Below, piece after piece: positions 29,187 to 37,991 of a DNA stretch of 64,000 nucleotides (its first letter is position 1; the number at the start of each line of letters is the position of its first letter). The DNA is from Streptomyces sp. SW4. Its GTDB lineage: Bacteria; Actinomycetota; Actinomycetes; Streptomycetales; Streptomycetaceae. The notes below the pieces were generated by a model, which saw nothing but the letters and a program-made list of their open reading frames with translations, ran no database searches and was not told the DNA's origin. Both the position numbers and the translations under genes were made by a program. The stretch spans positions 1,984,001 to 2,048,000 of the forward strand of contig QKWM01000004.1 in NCBI GenBank assembly GCA_003248315.1, read 5' to 3'.

Positions 29187-30125
29187 GTGGCTGGATTCAG
29201 GATCGGACGCGGCCGGGACAACGGCGCTCCTCACGCGCGACCGCAACACCCCCCGCACGGACAGCAGACGCCGCAGGGACCCTCGTACGGCTATCCCCCG
29301 GCGCCGCAGCCGTACCCGCAGCAGCAGCCCTACCCGGGCGGCGGCGCGAGCGGCGGCCCGTGGCCGCCGGCGAGCCCCGGCGCGCACGGCGGCGGCCACG
29401 GCGAGCCGGAGTACTTCGGCGACGGCGGCTACGGCCACGGCGCCCCGCACGCCCCCCAGGGCCCGCACGATCCGTACGCGGCCAACAACCCGGGCCACAC
29501 CCAGGCCTTCGCGATCGGCGAGGACCCCTACAGCCAGGGCGAGACCTACCGCGCCGGCTCCGCCCCGCCGCCCGGCCCGATCGGCCCGCGCCTGCCCTGG
29601 AAGGAGCTGCTGAAGGGCATCGTCCTCGCCCCCGGCCGCACCTTCCTCCAGATGCGCGACTACGCGATGTGGGGCCCGGCCCTCGTCGTGACCTTCCTCT
29701 ACGGCCTGCTGGCCGTCTTCGGCTTCGACGGCGCCCGCGAGGAGGCGATCAACGCCACGCTGTCGAACGCGGTCCCGATCGTGCTGATGACGGCCGTGGC
29801 GATGGTGCTCAGCGCCTTCGTCCTCGGCGTCGTCACCCACACGCTGGCCCGCCAGCTCGGCGGCGACGGGGCCTGGCAGCCGACCGTCGGCCTCTCCATG
29901 CTGATCATGTCCATCACGGACGCGCCCCGGCTGGTCTTCGCCCTGTTCCTCGGCGGCGACGCACCGTTCGTCCAGGTGCTGGGCTGGGCCACCTGGGTCG
30001 CGGCCGGCGCGCTGCTGACCCTGATGGTCGGTCGCTCCCACGACCTGCCCTGGCCGAAGGCGCTGGGGGCGTCGGCGATCCAGCTGATCGCCCTGCTGTC
30101 GATCGTGAAGCTCGGCACGTTCTGA
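29187..30125 (+). CDS. Yip1-family membrane protein with Pro/Gly/Gln-rich N-terminus
   Basis: 312 residues from GTG 29187 (VAGFRIGRGRD). The first 130 residues are low-complexity and rich in Pro, Gln, Gly and Tyr. A Yip1-type domain with five membrane segments follows (LKGIVLAPGRTFLQMRDY, VVTFLYGLLAVFGF, VPIVLMTAVAMVLSAFVLGV, ATWVAAGALLTLMVG). Common in Streptomyces; no defined function. Confidence 0.85.
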   Translation: MAGFRIGRGRDNGAPHARPQHPPHGQQTPQGPSYGYPPAPQPYPQQQPYPGGGASGGPWPPASPGAHGGGHGEPEYFGDGGYGHGAPHAPQGPHDPYAANNPGHTQAFAIGEDPYSQGETYRAGSAPPPGPIGPRLPWKELLKGIVLAPGRTFLQMRDYAMWGPALVVTFLYGLLAVFGFDGAREEAINATLSNAVPIVLMTAVAMVLSAFVLGVVTHTLARQLGGDGAWQPTVGLSMLIMSITDAPRLVFALFLGGDAPFVQVLGWATWVAAGALLTLMVGRSHDLPWPKALGASAIQLIALLSIVKLGTF

Positions 30126-30151
30126 CCCGAGCCGGAACGGCCGCACACGCG

Positions 30152-30177
30152 AAGGGGCTCCCCGAGGGGAGCCCCTT
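30152..30177. terminator. Rho-independent-type terminator
   Basis: AAGGGGCTCCCC...GGGGAGCCCCTT stem followed by a short T run, 27 bp after the Yip1-family gene and 43 bp from the convergent phosphoribosyltransferase stop. Probably bidirectional. Confidence 0.85.
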
Positions 30178-30219
30178 TCCGCTGTCCGGACGGCCGTGCC
30201 GCCTCCGGCCCGGCGACGC

Positions 30220-30717
30220 TCAGGCGTCGAGCACCTGCCCGCTGCGCCGCACGACCGGCGGCTGCACGGACCACGGGAAGTTGATCCAGTCCTCGGTGCG
30301 CTTCCAGACGTACTCGCACTTCACCAGGGAGTGGGACTTCTCATAGATCACCGCGCTGCGGACCTCGGCGACGGTGTCCAGGCAGAAGTCCCGCACCAGC
30401 TTGAGCGTCTTGCCGGTGTCGGCGACGTCGTCGGCGATGAGGACCTTCTTGTCGGAGAAGTCGATCGCGTTGGGCACCGGGGCCAGCATGACCGGCATCT
30501 CCATGGTGGTCCCGACGCCGGTGTAGAACTCGACGTTCACCAGGTGGATGTTCTTGCAGTCGAGCGCGTACGCCAGCCCGCCGGCCACGAAGACCCCGCC
30601 GCGGGCGATGGAGAGCACTATGTCCGGCTCGTACCCGTCGTCGGCGACGGCCTGCGCGAGATCGCGCACGGCGACGCCGAACTGCTCGTAGCTGAGATTC
30701 TCCCGTACGTCACTCAT
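30220..30717 (-). CDS. Phosphoribosyltransferase
   Basis: 165 residues, intact. PRPP-binding motif VLIADDVADTGKT and an N-terminal IVLSIARGGVFVAGGLAY mark a type I phosphoribosyltransferase of the xanthine-guanine or hypoxanthine group. ATG 30717 gives MSDVRENLSY. It lies 34 bp downstream of dcd and is probably co-transcribed in a small nucleotide-metabolism unit. The exact base is not predictable from sequence alone. Confidence 0.88.
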   Translation of the reverse strand: MSDVRENLSYEQFGVAVRDLAQAVADDGYEPDIVLSIARGGVFVAGGLAYALDCKNIHLVNVEFYTGVGTTMEMPVMLAPVPNAIDFSDKKVLIADDVADTGKTLKLVRDFCLDTVAEVRSAVIYEKSHSLVKCEYVWKRTEDWINFPWSVQPPVVRRSGQVLDA

Positions 30718-30751
30718 ACCTGGATTACCTGCGTCCTGGCTCATACCCGGC

Positions 30752-31327
30752 TCATACCTGGGTCCGATGGAAGTTGATGTAGGACCGGGAGGCCGTCGGC
30801 CCCCGCTGGCCCTGGTACCGCGACCCGTACCGCTCGCTCCCGTACGGGTACTCGGCCGGGGAGCTGAGCCGGAACATGCACAGCTGCCCGATCTTCATGC
30901 CGGGCCACAGCTTGATCGGCAGCGTCGCGAGATTGCTGAGCTCGAGCGTCACGTGCCCGGAGAACCCGGGGTCGATGAACCCGGCGGTGGAATGCGTCAC
31001 GAGCCCCAGCCGCCCCAGCGAACTCTTGCCCTCCAGCCGCGAGGCGAGGTCGTCCGGCAGGGTGATGACCTCGTACGTGCTGGCCAGCACGAACTCCCCG
31101 GGGTGCAGGATGAAGGGCTCGTCGCCCTCGGGCTCCACCAGCCGGGTCAGGTCCGTCTGCTCGACGGACGGGTCGATGTGCGGGTACCGGTGGTTCTCGA
31201 ACACCCGGAAGTAGCGGTCGAGGCGCACGTCGACGCTCGACGGCTGGACCATGGAGTCGTCGTAGGGATCGATCCGTACCCGCCCGGCATCGATCTCGGC
31301 CCGGATGTCCTTGTCTGAGAGAAGCAC
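30752..31327 (-). CDS. dcd: dCTP deaminase
   Basis: 191 residues, intact, the family length. Converts dCTP to dUTP for dTMP synthesis. Conserved blocks: MLLSDKDI, QPSSVDVRL, PFILHPGEFVLAST, EGKSSLGRLGL, GFIDPGFSGHVTLEL, and the C-terminal nucleotide-binding QRGPTASRSY. The start is GTG 31327. Confidence 0.95.
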   Translation of the reverse strand: MLLSDKDIRAEIDAGRVRIDPYDDSMVQPSSVDVRLDRYFRVFENHRYPHIDPSVEQTDLTRLVEPEGDEPFILHPGEFVLASTYEVITLPDDLASRLEGKSSLGRLGLVTHSTAGFIDPGFSGHVTLELSNLATLPIKLWPGMKIGQLCMFRLSSPAEYPYGSERYGSRYQGQRGPTASRSYINFHRTQV

Positions 31328-31516
31328 GCCCCGAGGATACGCAAGGCGCGCGGAGCGCCCACAATCGGACGCCACCGCGCGCCTGACCGGTCCCGGCCAC
31401 GGGCACTCCGTGTCCGACGACCCCGGTCCTCTGCTCCCGACGTGCGTCTGCGCACGGCCGTCTGCCGACTGCCCGTCTGTCTTTTACCGCCCGTCGGCCC
31501 TCTCGGCGCCGGCCCG

Positions 31517-31675
31517 CTAGTGCTTGCCCGCTCCCACGGGGACGACGCTGCGCAGCCGCGCGCACCGCGGGCAGCGGACGAGCCGCCCGGGGCCGAGTCG
31601 CTCGGCCTGCTGCATCGGGAACGACGAGGTGCTGAACACGTGCCCATCGGCACAGCGGACGACGGTGCGCTCCAT
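31517..31675 (-). CDS. Small Cys-containing protein
   Basis: 52 residues: MERTVVRCADGHVFSTSSF ... RLVRCPRCARLRSVVPVGAG. One CxxC (RCPRCA) plus an upstream Cys-His pair (CADGH) suggest a small zinc-binding fold. AAGGA precedes the ATG. Proteins of this type recur in Streptomyces; function unknown. Confidence 0.65.
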   Translation of the reverse strand: MERTVVRCADGHVFSTSSFPMQQAERLGPGRLVRCPRCARLRSVVPVGAGKH

Positions 31676-31969
31676 CAAGTCCTTCAAGTCCCTTCCCCAA
31701 GAGCCGCGTCTGGCTTGCTGCCCTGACGACAAAAGCCACAGTACGGGATGAAAGAGACGACTCTCCAGGCGGCACTCCGCCCACTCCGCGGGCGCCGATC
31801 CGTCCTCGCGAGGCCGTCCCCGGGTGCCCCACCGTACGCCCCAACTCCGGTCCGCCGCAGCCGCATCACACCGCTGAAACACAGCAAGACCCCACGGCGC
31901 GAGCACCGGGGGCCAGGGATGAGGTAGAGTGACCGAGCGTCCGGACACCGACTTCGGTCGGCGTCTTAC

Positions 31970-32043
31970 GCGGGTGTAGTTTAATGGTAGAACATCAGCT
32001 TCCCAAGCTGAGAGCGCGAGTTCGATTCTCGTCACCCGCTCCA
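31970..32043 (+). tRNA. tRNA-Gly(CCC)
   Basis: 74 nt including encoded CCA. Acceptor stem GCGGGTG/CACCCGC, D-arm with TTTAATGGTAGAA, anticodon loop TTCCCAA (CCC, reads GGG), T-arm GTTCGATTC. The 3' 47 nt form the left attachment repeat of the integrative element and are restored by the insertion, so the tRNA stays functional. Confidence 0.95.
31997..32043 (+). repeat. attL: 47-bp direct repeat, part of tRNA-Gly
   Basis: Runs from AGCTTCCC in the anticodon arm to the encoded CCA. Identical over 47 bp to 45320-45366; the sequences diverge on both sides. Confidence 0.93.
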
Positions 32044-32050
32044 CGAAGAA

Positions 32051-32078
32051 GGCCCAGGTCAGAGACCTGGGCCCTTTT
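32051..32078 (+). terminator. Terminator downstream of tRNA-Gly, supplied by the element
   Basis: GGCCCAGGTC-AGA-GACCTGGGCC followed by CTTTT. It lies on the element side of attL and now ends tRNA transcription; it can also stop the integrase transcript coming the other way. The former tRNA terminator is at 45372-45400. Confidence 0.9.
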
Positions 32079-32092
32079 GCTGTCCTCGGTGA

Positions 32093-33166
32093 TCACTCGC
32101 CGCGTGCCAGATCCGTGCCAGAACGCTCCTCGGCAGCCTTCCTGGCTGCGGCGGCCCGCGCCTTCCGTACGGTGGCGTCGAGGCCGGCGGCGACCTCTTC
32201 CTGACGCTCGTCGTCGGAGTGCTGGTAGATCAGCGCGGCCTTCTCGGACGACTGCCCGGCGCGGACCATCGTGTCCTTCAGCGTGGCGCCCGACCGCGTG
32301 GAGAGTGTGTGCCCGGTGTGCCGGAGGTCGTAGAACCGGAAGCCCGCGGGCATACCGACGACCTCCCGCGCCCGCCGCCGCTTCCGTCCGAAGGTACTGC
32401 GTCGGAAAGGTGCCCCCTTCTCCCCCACGAAGACCAACCCGTCCGGCCCCGGCTCGGCGCACGACTCCAGGTGCCACCGGAGCTCCCGGCGGAGGAACGC
32501 GGGAAGAATCACAGTCCGGGTCCCGGCCTCCGACTTGGTGTCGCCCTGGACCCGTCGGCCGTTCATCCGCTCCGGCTCGGCGAGGCGGATCCGGACGCGG
32601 AGGGTGTCGACGTCGACGTCCCGGCGACGGAGGCCGGCCAGCTCTTCCGGCCGCATCGGCCCATAGGCGCCGAGGTACACCATCAGCCGCCACCGCATCC
32701 CCACGGCATTGGCAAGGGCGTCGACCTGGGCGACGGTGGCGATGCGCCGCTCGGCCGCCTTCTCCTTACCGGCGCCCTTGATCCGGCACGGGTTGCGCTG
32801 GATCAGCTCGTCGTCGACGGCCGTCTCCATGATGGCCTTCAGGAGCCGGTACGCCTTCGCGGTGATCGTCTTGGCGCCCGTGACCCGCAGCCGCTCGGCA
32901 CGCCACTCACGGACACGGGGTGCGGTGATCTCGTCCAGGTCCAGGTCCGCGAAGGCGGTCAGGTGCTTGTCGAGGAGGTAGCGGTAGAGATCCCGGGTCA
33001 GTGGAGCCAACTCGCGCTCCTCCACCCATTTGTCGGCGTAGGCCCGGAAGCCCACCGCGCCGGCCTCCGGGTCCCTCCACTCGCCCCGGCGGATCTCCGT
33101 CTGCTTCTCGGCGAGCCAGTCGTCCGCGTCGGCCGTCGTCTCGAAGGTGAAGGGAGCCGGACGCAT
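32093..33166 (-). CDS. int: Phage-type tyrosine integrase
   Basis: About 357 residues from ATG 33166. N-terminal core-binding SAM-like domain (FRAYADKWVEERELAPLTRD) and C-terminal catalytic domain with the first Arg in GPMRPEELAGLRRRD, the H-x-x-R box in FYDLRHTGHTLS, and the later His and Tyr in SEKAALIYQH. The usual N-terminal arm-binding domain of Streptomyces tRNA integrases (about 40-50 residues) is missing. No ribosome-binding site precedes the ATG, so the 5' end may be truncated. It lies next to attL, as expected. Confidence 0.9.
   Translation of the reverse strand: MRPAPFTFETTADADDWLAEKQTEIRRGEWRDPEAGAVGFRAYADKWVEERELAPLTRDLYRYLLDKHLTAFADLDLDEITAPRVREWRAERLRVTGAKTITAKAYRLLKAIMETAVDDELIQRNPCRIKGAGKEKAAERRIATVAQVDALANAVGMRWRLMVYLGAYGPMRPEELAGLRRRDVDVDTLRVRIRLAEPERMNGRRVQGDTKSEAGTRTVILPAFLRRELRWHLESCAEPGPDGLVFVGEKGAPFRRSTFGRKRRRAREVVGMPAGFRFYDLRHTGHTLSTRSGATLKDTMVRAGQSSEKAALIYQHSDDERQEEVAAGLDATVRKARAAAARKAAEERSGTDLARGE
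32104..32122. promoter_or_regulatory. Candidate integrase arm-type site, left end
   Basis: Two GTGCCAGA direct repeats 11 bp apart (starts 32104 and 32115), within the 3' end of int. The same doublet occurs near the right end at 43179-43197 and 45196-45214, as expected for arm sites. Confidence 0.5.
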
Positions 33167-33197
33167 CACGTGGCAGTAGGAGAGGTGAGCTATCCCA

Positions 33198-33634
33198 TCA
33201 CGCCGGCCAGGCATCGGCGACCACGAAGGAGACAACCGTTCCGCCGAAGCAGCTAGGCCCGGAACGCCAGGAGTCGGCGATGGAGTCGACCAGGAGCAGC
33301 CCCCGCCCGTGGGCATCGTCCGCCTCCGGGTGCCGCAACCGCACGTTCGCCGGGAAGCCCGGGTTGTGCACGTCGACGCGGAGCGAGCTTCCCTCGCGGT
33401 ACCACTCGACCCGCACCACCCACGAGTCATCCGACCTCCCGTAGCGGATGGCGTTGGTCACCAGCTCCGAGATCATCAGCACACAGTCGTCGATCGAGCA
33501 GGCCGGGTCGTAGGGAGCGATGAACTTCCGGAACCAGCGCCGCGCGCGGGGACGGACTCGGGTTCCGGATGCAAGGTCATCGCTCCGAGCCGCGGCGAGT
33601 CCTCACAGGGGTGACGGTCGATCATGTAAGCCAT
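33198..33634 (-). CDS. ATP-binding protein, RsbW/HATPase_c_2 type (one frameshift)
   Basis: About 145 residues after one restored base near 33540. Histidine-kinase-like ATPase fold of anti-sigma-factor kinases: N-box LMISELVTNAIRYGRSDD, G1-box VHNPGF..., G2-box DAHGRGLLLVDSIADSW, then GGTVVSFVV. AAGGAG precedes ATG 33634, which lies 6 bp after the upstream small gene. Such small ATPases are very common in Streptomyces mobile elements; the partner is unknown. Confidence 0.8.
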
Positions 33635-33640
33635 GCGTGC

Positions 33641-33814
33641 TCACTCCTTGCCGCTGCCGTCGCAGTCGAGGCAGCGCCGCTTCGACGTGGCACGGCTACG
33701 GTCGTTGGCCGTGGAGAGCGCCAGCGCCGTTCGGGAGCCGACGCGCTTCCATCCACGCCCCCGACACCCCCGGCAAGCTAACCGCGCATCCTGCACCGGC
33801 CGCCGACTCGTCAC
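33641..33814 (-). CDS. Small DnaJ-zinc-finger-like protein
   Basis: 57 residues from GTG 33814, behind a good site (GGAGAAGGGGG). Two CxxCxGxG motifs (ACRGCRGRGWK and RRCLDCDGSGKE) as in the DnaJ zinc-binding domain. It heads a unit with the ATPase and integrase genes, just downstream of two palindromes at 33835-33875 that look like operators. Similar proteins are frequent in Streptomyces integrative elements. Confidence 0.7.
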   Translation of the reverse strand: MTSRRPVQDARLACRGCRGRGWKRVGSRTALALSTANDRSRATSKRRCLDCDGSGKE

Positions 33815-33834
33815 GTCGTGCCCCCTTCTCCTCC

Positions 33835-33875
33835 AAGTGGCCTTAGCCACTTTCTGGATAGTGGCATTGGCCACT
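33835..33875. promoter_or_regulatory. Two palindromic operators upstream of the zinc-finger/ATPase/integrase unit
   Basis: AAGTGGC-N4-GCCACTT at 33835-33852 and AGTGGC-N4-GCCACT at 33860-33875. The same half-sites recur upstream of the GntR and DUF1152 genes at 34677-34699, so the GntR protein encoded between them is the likely binder. Confidence 0.75.
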
Positions 33876-33915
33876 TTGGAGGCGCAAGCGGTTCGCCGGA
33901 ACTGGCGAGTCGTCG

Positions 33916-34655
33916 TCAGGTGAGCGGGTAGCCCTGCTCGAACGCCCAGCGGTGCGGCGGGTAGGTGGCTTCAGCGAACTCCAGCGGGCGGTCCTGGAGG
34001 TCGAAGACGACGTGATGGACGATGAGGACCGCGGACCCCTGCTCCAACCGCAGGTCGGCCGCTTCCTCGTCCGTGGCGGCCCGAGCGCACATGCGGTCCT
34101 CCGCGTAACTGCCTTGACGCCCCGTCATCCGCTCGACGTACGTGAGCGTCCCCTCCTGGATCCGCTCGGGATCCATGAGCTTGGGCGCCCGCTGGCCGAC
34201 GTCCGCAGCGAACCACGAAGTGGACAAGTTGATCGGACCGTCCTGGTTGTTCGTCACCCGCCGGCGGTGCACGGCTCGGCGATCCTTCACCAGCCCCAGA
34301 GCTTCGGCAACGTAGTCCGGAGCCTCCAGCCAGCCGGCCGAGGTGATCACCGCGTACTCTCCGGGCGTGTAGATCTTCCCGGTCTGCCGGGCGCGCCCGT
34401 ACAACTCCCTTGCCCGACGGTTCACTTCGAGGCTGCGCACGTACGTCCCGAGCCCTGGCGCTTTTCGACCAGGCCCTGATGACTCAGCGCCTCCAACGAC
34501 CGCGCGGCCGTGGGTCGGGACACCTTCCAGTCCGCAGCGAGCTGCCGTTCCGAGGGGACCTCGTCCCCTGGCCGCAGGTCACCCCGAAGGATCTGGTCAC
34601 GGATGTAGTGGGCAATCTGGAGATACTTCGGTTGAGCCTCTTCGATCTGCGGCAT
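33916..34655 (-). CDS. GntR-family regulator with UTRA domain (one frameshift)
   Basis: About 246 residues after restoring one G near 34445 (QGSGTYVRSLE). N-terminal winged helix: YLQIAHYIRDQILRGDLRPG, DEVPSERQLAADWKVSRPTA. C-terminal UTRA-like ligand domain: DRMCARAATDEEAADLRLEQ, VLIVHHVVFDLQDRPLEFAE, ending AFEQGYPLT. Divergent from the DUF1152 gene and probably repressing both itself and the element genes through AGTGGC/GCCACT palindromes. Confidence 0.88.
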
Positions 34656-34676
34656 CTCCCCTCCCTTCCTCGTCCA

Positions 34677-34699
34677 AGTGGCTATGGCCTTTAGCCACT
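34677..34699. promoter_or_regulatory. Palindromic operator between GntR and DUF1152 genes
   Basis: AGTGGCTA-N7-TAGCCACT in the 85-bp divergent region, with a further half-site GAGTGGCC 8 bp on. Likely autoregulatory site of the GntR regulator. Confidence 0.75.
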
Positions 34700-34740
34700 A
34701 TAGGGTGAGTGGCCAACCCGTGGACCCGTACTCTGACCGC

Positions 34741-35827
34741 ATGACGCGGTTGATCGTCGCAGCAGGAGGAGGGGGCGACGCAGTCGCCGCCGCCATGCTT
34801 CACGCCGCCCTCTACGGCGACGAGGACCAGGCGGTGATCCTCACGTACTCATGGGACCGCCTCCTGATCGACCCGCTCCCGGGACCACGAGGAACCGACA
34901 GCTTCACGGGACTCGAACCCCTCACTCAGTCCGTCCGGTCAGTGCCGGCCGAAGCCCAGCCGATCGCCCCAGCAGGCTCCACCCTCCCCCGCCTCGCGGC
35001 AGAGCTCCCGCACACACTGGCCCTGCTCGACCCGCACCACGGCGCCGAAGGCATCACCCGCCAGCTCGAAGAGCTGGTGTCCCACCTGGCGCCGGCATCG
35101 ATCGATCTGCTCGACGTCGGCGGCGACATCCTCGCCCAGGGCGACGAACCTACCCTTAAGAGTCCGCTCGCCGACGCCCTCACCCTCGCCGCCTGCTGCC
35201 AGGTCAACGCCCCGATCCGGCTCCTGGTCGCAGGCCCCGGGCTGGACGGCGAGATCTCCCCGACGACCTGCGCCCCCTGCTCGGCCCCCTCGTCCACACC
35301 TTCACCGCCGAGGACGTCGAGGCGATCCGCAGCATCCTGGAGTGGCACCCCTCCGAGGCCACCGCCATGCTCGCCGCAACAGCCCGAGGAGCCCGCGGCA
35401 TCTGCGAGGTACGCGACGCCGGCCTTCCCGTTCCCCTCGCCGACGAAGGACCCACGGTCCACGAGGTCGACCTGGACGACGCGGTGAGCCGCAACAGCCT
35501 GGCCCGCGCCATCATGACGACCGCCACCCTGGACGAGGCCGAGGCATACAGCCGCGAAATCTGCGGCTTCTCGGAAATCGACTACGAACGCAACAAGGCA
35601 GCCTGGCTCAAGGACCAGCCACCGGTCCCCCTCACCCCGAAGACGTCCTCTCCCAGCTCGACCGGTTCCAGGCAGACGCCCGCGCCCGTGGCATCACCCA
35701 CACCACGTTCCGCCACCTCACCGAGGCACTGAACCTCAACGGCTCCCAGCGCGACGAGCTACGCCGGCTCCTCATCAACAGCCGCCCGAACCAGTACGAC
35801 GCCCCGTTGTGGAATATCGGAGCATGA
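34741..35827 (+). CDS. DUF1152-family protein (two frameshifts)
   Basis: About 362 residues after restoring bases near 35265 and 35632. The N-terminus has a Gly-rich nucleotide-binding-like loop (MTRLIVAAGGGGDAVAAAML), then DRLLIDPLPGPRG, LLDVGGDILAQGDEPTLKSP (the D-GGD motif of the family), LLVAGPGLDGE and EYLRE-like EAYSREICGFSEIDYERN. DUF1152 proteins are common next to GntR regulators on Streptomyces elements; the biochemical role is unknown. It overlaps the next ATG by 4 nt. Confidence 0.8.
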
Positions 35828-36231
35828 GCGCGTTCGCAAGCGATCCAGGCTTGGACGACGTTCGGGACGCAGCAGGCCACGGCACAGAAGTCGATGTAGC
35901 CGTACACCTTCACGACGGCACGGTTAGGCTCTCGATCCTCTGGACACAGGAGATCCTGCTGAGCGCCGACGACGCCGTCCAAGTGGCCCAGGCACTTCAA
36001 CGTGCCGCAGAACAGGCGCGCAGGATCACAGCAGCCAGACCACCGGCAGGCCAACCGACGCCTGAACCAACTGAGTTACAACCTTCTCTACGGGTTCAAG
36101 CCCGCGCACGGCGCGGGTGCGCGCCGCCTTGTCGGCGGGGCCGCCGCCCTGTCTTCGCCAGCGGCGGCCCGCCCGGCGGCGCGCTGCGTGCAGCGGGCGA
36201 AGCGGGAACGTCAACCGCGGCTTCAAGATGA
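35824..36231 (+). CDS. Small hypothetical protein coupled to the DUF1152 gene
   Basis: ATG 35824 overlaps the preceding stop (ATGA). The first 85 residues look natural (MSAFASDPGLDDVRD, HDGTVRLSILWTQEILLSAD, a helical VAQALQRAAEQARRI). The Arg/Gly-rich rest up to 36231 is doubtful and may result from a frame error, with the true stop earlier. No recognised domain. Confidence 0.5.
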   Translation: MSAFASDPGLDDVRDAAGHGTEVDVAVHLHDGTVRLSILWTQEILLSADDAVQVAQALQRAAEQARRITAARPPAGQPTPEPTELQPSLRVQARARRGCAPPCRRGRRPVFASGGPPGGALRAAGEAGTSTAASR

Positions 36232-36364
36232 TGCCTCCGGCGGGGGATCGGCCGGCACCGGGATGGAGGGGGCGCCGTCGCCGCCTGCGGGCCCGTAGGG
36301 GCGTGTCTGGGGTGGCTCCCATCCCGACCACCGCCGACCCAGGCAGAGCCGAGCAGACGCGGCC

Positions 36365-36414
36365 CAGGGCGTCCAGGTCGTTCGTACAGTGGCGCGCTCC
36401 ACCTGGACGCCCTG
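36365..36414. terminator. Inverted repeat between convergent genes
   Basis: 14-bp perfect arms (CAGGGCGTCCAGGT and complement) with a 22-nt loop, between the plus-strand gene ending at about 36231 and the minus-strand gene ending at 36499. Possible terminator; the long loop lowers confidence. No gene seen in 36232-36498. Confidence 0.5.
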
Positions 36415-36498
36415 AACCAGGCCCGCTCCACGGTATGTGGGTCGACGGCGGACGGGATGGGAGCTGGTGTGAGTGGTGGGTGAGGCTGGTGCCTACCT

Positions 36499-37339
36499 TC
36501 AGCGGCACTCACTGAGACGCCGGAGAAACCTCTTGAGCATGGCTGCCAGCTCTTGTGGGTCCTCGATGGCTTCTACTGGGATCCGATCGATATACGCAAT
36601 CCCGGCGTCCCGCAGCAAATGATCACGTGTGGTGTCCATGGCACGGCGCGCGCGATGATTCGGACCGTCGATCTCCAACACGCCGACCCTACCCCTGTAG
36701 GTGACGAGCAGGTCCGGCTCCCAGGTGTGACCCGGCACCCTGCCGTTGGGCAGGGGAAGATCGAGATGGTTTCCTCTGGTGGAAGCTCCTTCTCCTGCAT
36801 GTGTTTCAGAGCCCGGTACACGCGCTGCTCCCCGCGTTTGTGAACGCAAGGCGGTCTTGTACCCACTGCGGCTTCTCGGGCATGGCGCGTCGCGCCTGAT
36901 TGGTAGGCCGGTCGCCGTTCATCATCTCTTGCAAGCGCTGACGCCAGTCCGGTCCGACCTCAGGCAAGCTCTCACGGAAGCCGATCCACGTCACGCCGTA
37001 GCCGAGGCGGTCACTGACCCGGTGGAACACGCCCCTGAGGCGCTCCTGCGCCTCTTCCGTGAAGGCTGCTTCGTCGCCCGGGTCGAACTCGAGCCACAGA
37101 TCATCCGTCTGCGCGTCGTAGTCATGCTCGATGGCGGTAGTGCGCACACGAAGGAGCAGCTGGAGGTGCAGGATGTCACCTCGTTGGAACAGCAGCGCCG
37201 CCATGTGGCCGAGGAGCGAGTCCGCCATCGCGCGCTTCTTCTCTTCCTCCGTGATCCATGCGTCGTTGATGATCTCCTCGTACGTCCGAGGATGCTGCCG
37301 GGTGTCCGGTGCTCCTTCACGCGTCGACCGCTCGGCCAA
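36499..37339 (-). CDS. Putative PD-(D/E)XK-type nuclease (two frameshifts)
   Basis: About 280 residues after two restored bases near 36845 and 36745. The start is TTG 37339 behind GGGAGGGG. The N-terminal helical region (TYEEIINDAWITEEEKKRAM) has no known domain. The C-terminal 110 residues have HTWEPDLLVTYRGRVGVLEI followed by DGPNH, then RDHLLRDAGIAYIDRI. This D...ExD arrangement plus a buried strand resembles DUF559/Vsr-like nuclease folds. The function could be restriction or defence; activity is not demonstrated by sequence. Confidence 0.6.
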
Positions 37340-37679
37340 TGCCCCTCCCCATTAATCAGGCGCCTTCTCGGGAAGCTACCTGACGCCGCTGACAATGGGA
37401 GCTGTATCACGCCTAGACGCCCGCCTGAGGGCTCAGAGGCAAGCCGCTGGCCGAGGAAACACGTGTGAGGGCTCTCGGAGTCGTGAGCGGTGCATGTGCC
37501 CCCTCCGTGCCCGTCCCAAGGGCCGGAGACGGGGAACAGCGGGGAGTCGCGGTCACTCAGCCAGGAGGGCGCAGGTCAGCCCTATGGCAGGTCAGGCCGC
37601 ACCCAGATACGCGATCTTCCAAGTTGGTGCTCTGCAGCGGCCCCGCCATGTATGACTCGGCGAGTAACACGCCACCCGT
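37340..37679. other. Gene-free stretch
   Basis: No reading frame on either strand that I can support, and no clear hairpin. It holds the promoter region of the nuclease gene (GGGAGGGG before its TTG start) and the 3' flank of the membrane-protein gene. Confidence 0.5.
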
Positions 37680-37991
37680 CTAGAAGAGGTTGGGCAGGGC
37701 AAGTACGAGCGCAAACGAGAGACAGACGCTGAGAATGAACCTCCGCGTTCTGAACGGACGTCGGCGGCCTTTGGCATCCACGAGCTGAGCGACCCAAGCC
37801 GCCAGGAGTACACCGAGCGACCCTAGTACGGCGTGCCCAAGATGCCCGCCTTGCAGCGCCCTGGAGAGGTAGAAGATGCCCGCCATCTGACAAACAGTTG
37901 CAAGCGCTACAGATGCGAGGACGATGCCAGCTCTCCGATCGGCTTCCTCCTCCTCTGGCGTAACGATCCTGACTGGTACGTATCGAGGCAT
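37680..37991 (-). CDS. Small membrane protein
   Basis: 103 residues from ATG 37991: MPRYVPVRIVTPEEEEADRR, then three hydrophobic segments (AGIVLASVALATVCQMAGIF, HAVLGSLGVLLAAWVAQLV, FILSVCLSFALVLALPNLF). No recognised family. Confidence 0.6.
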   Translation of the reverse strand: MPRYVPVRIVTPEEEEADRRAGIVLASVALATVCQMAGIFYLSRALQGGHLGHAVLGSLGVLLAAWVAQLVDAKGRRRPFRTRRFILSVCLSFALVLALPNLF

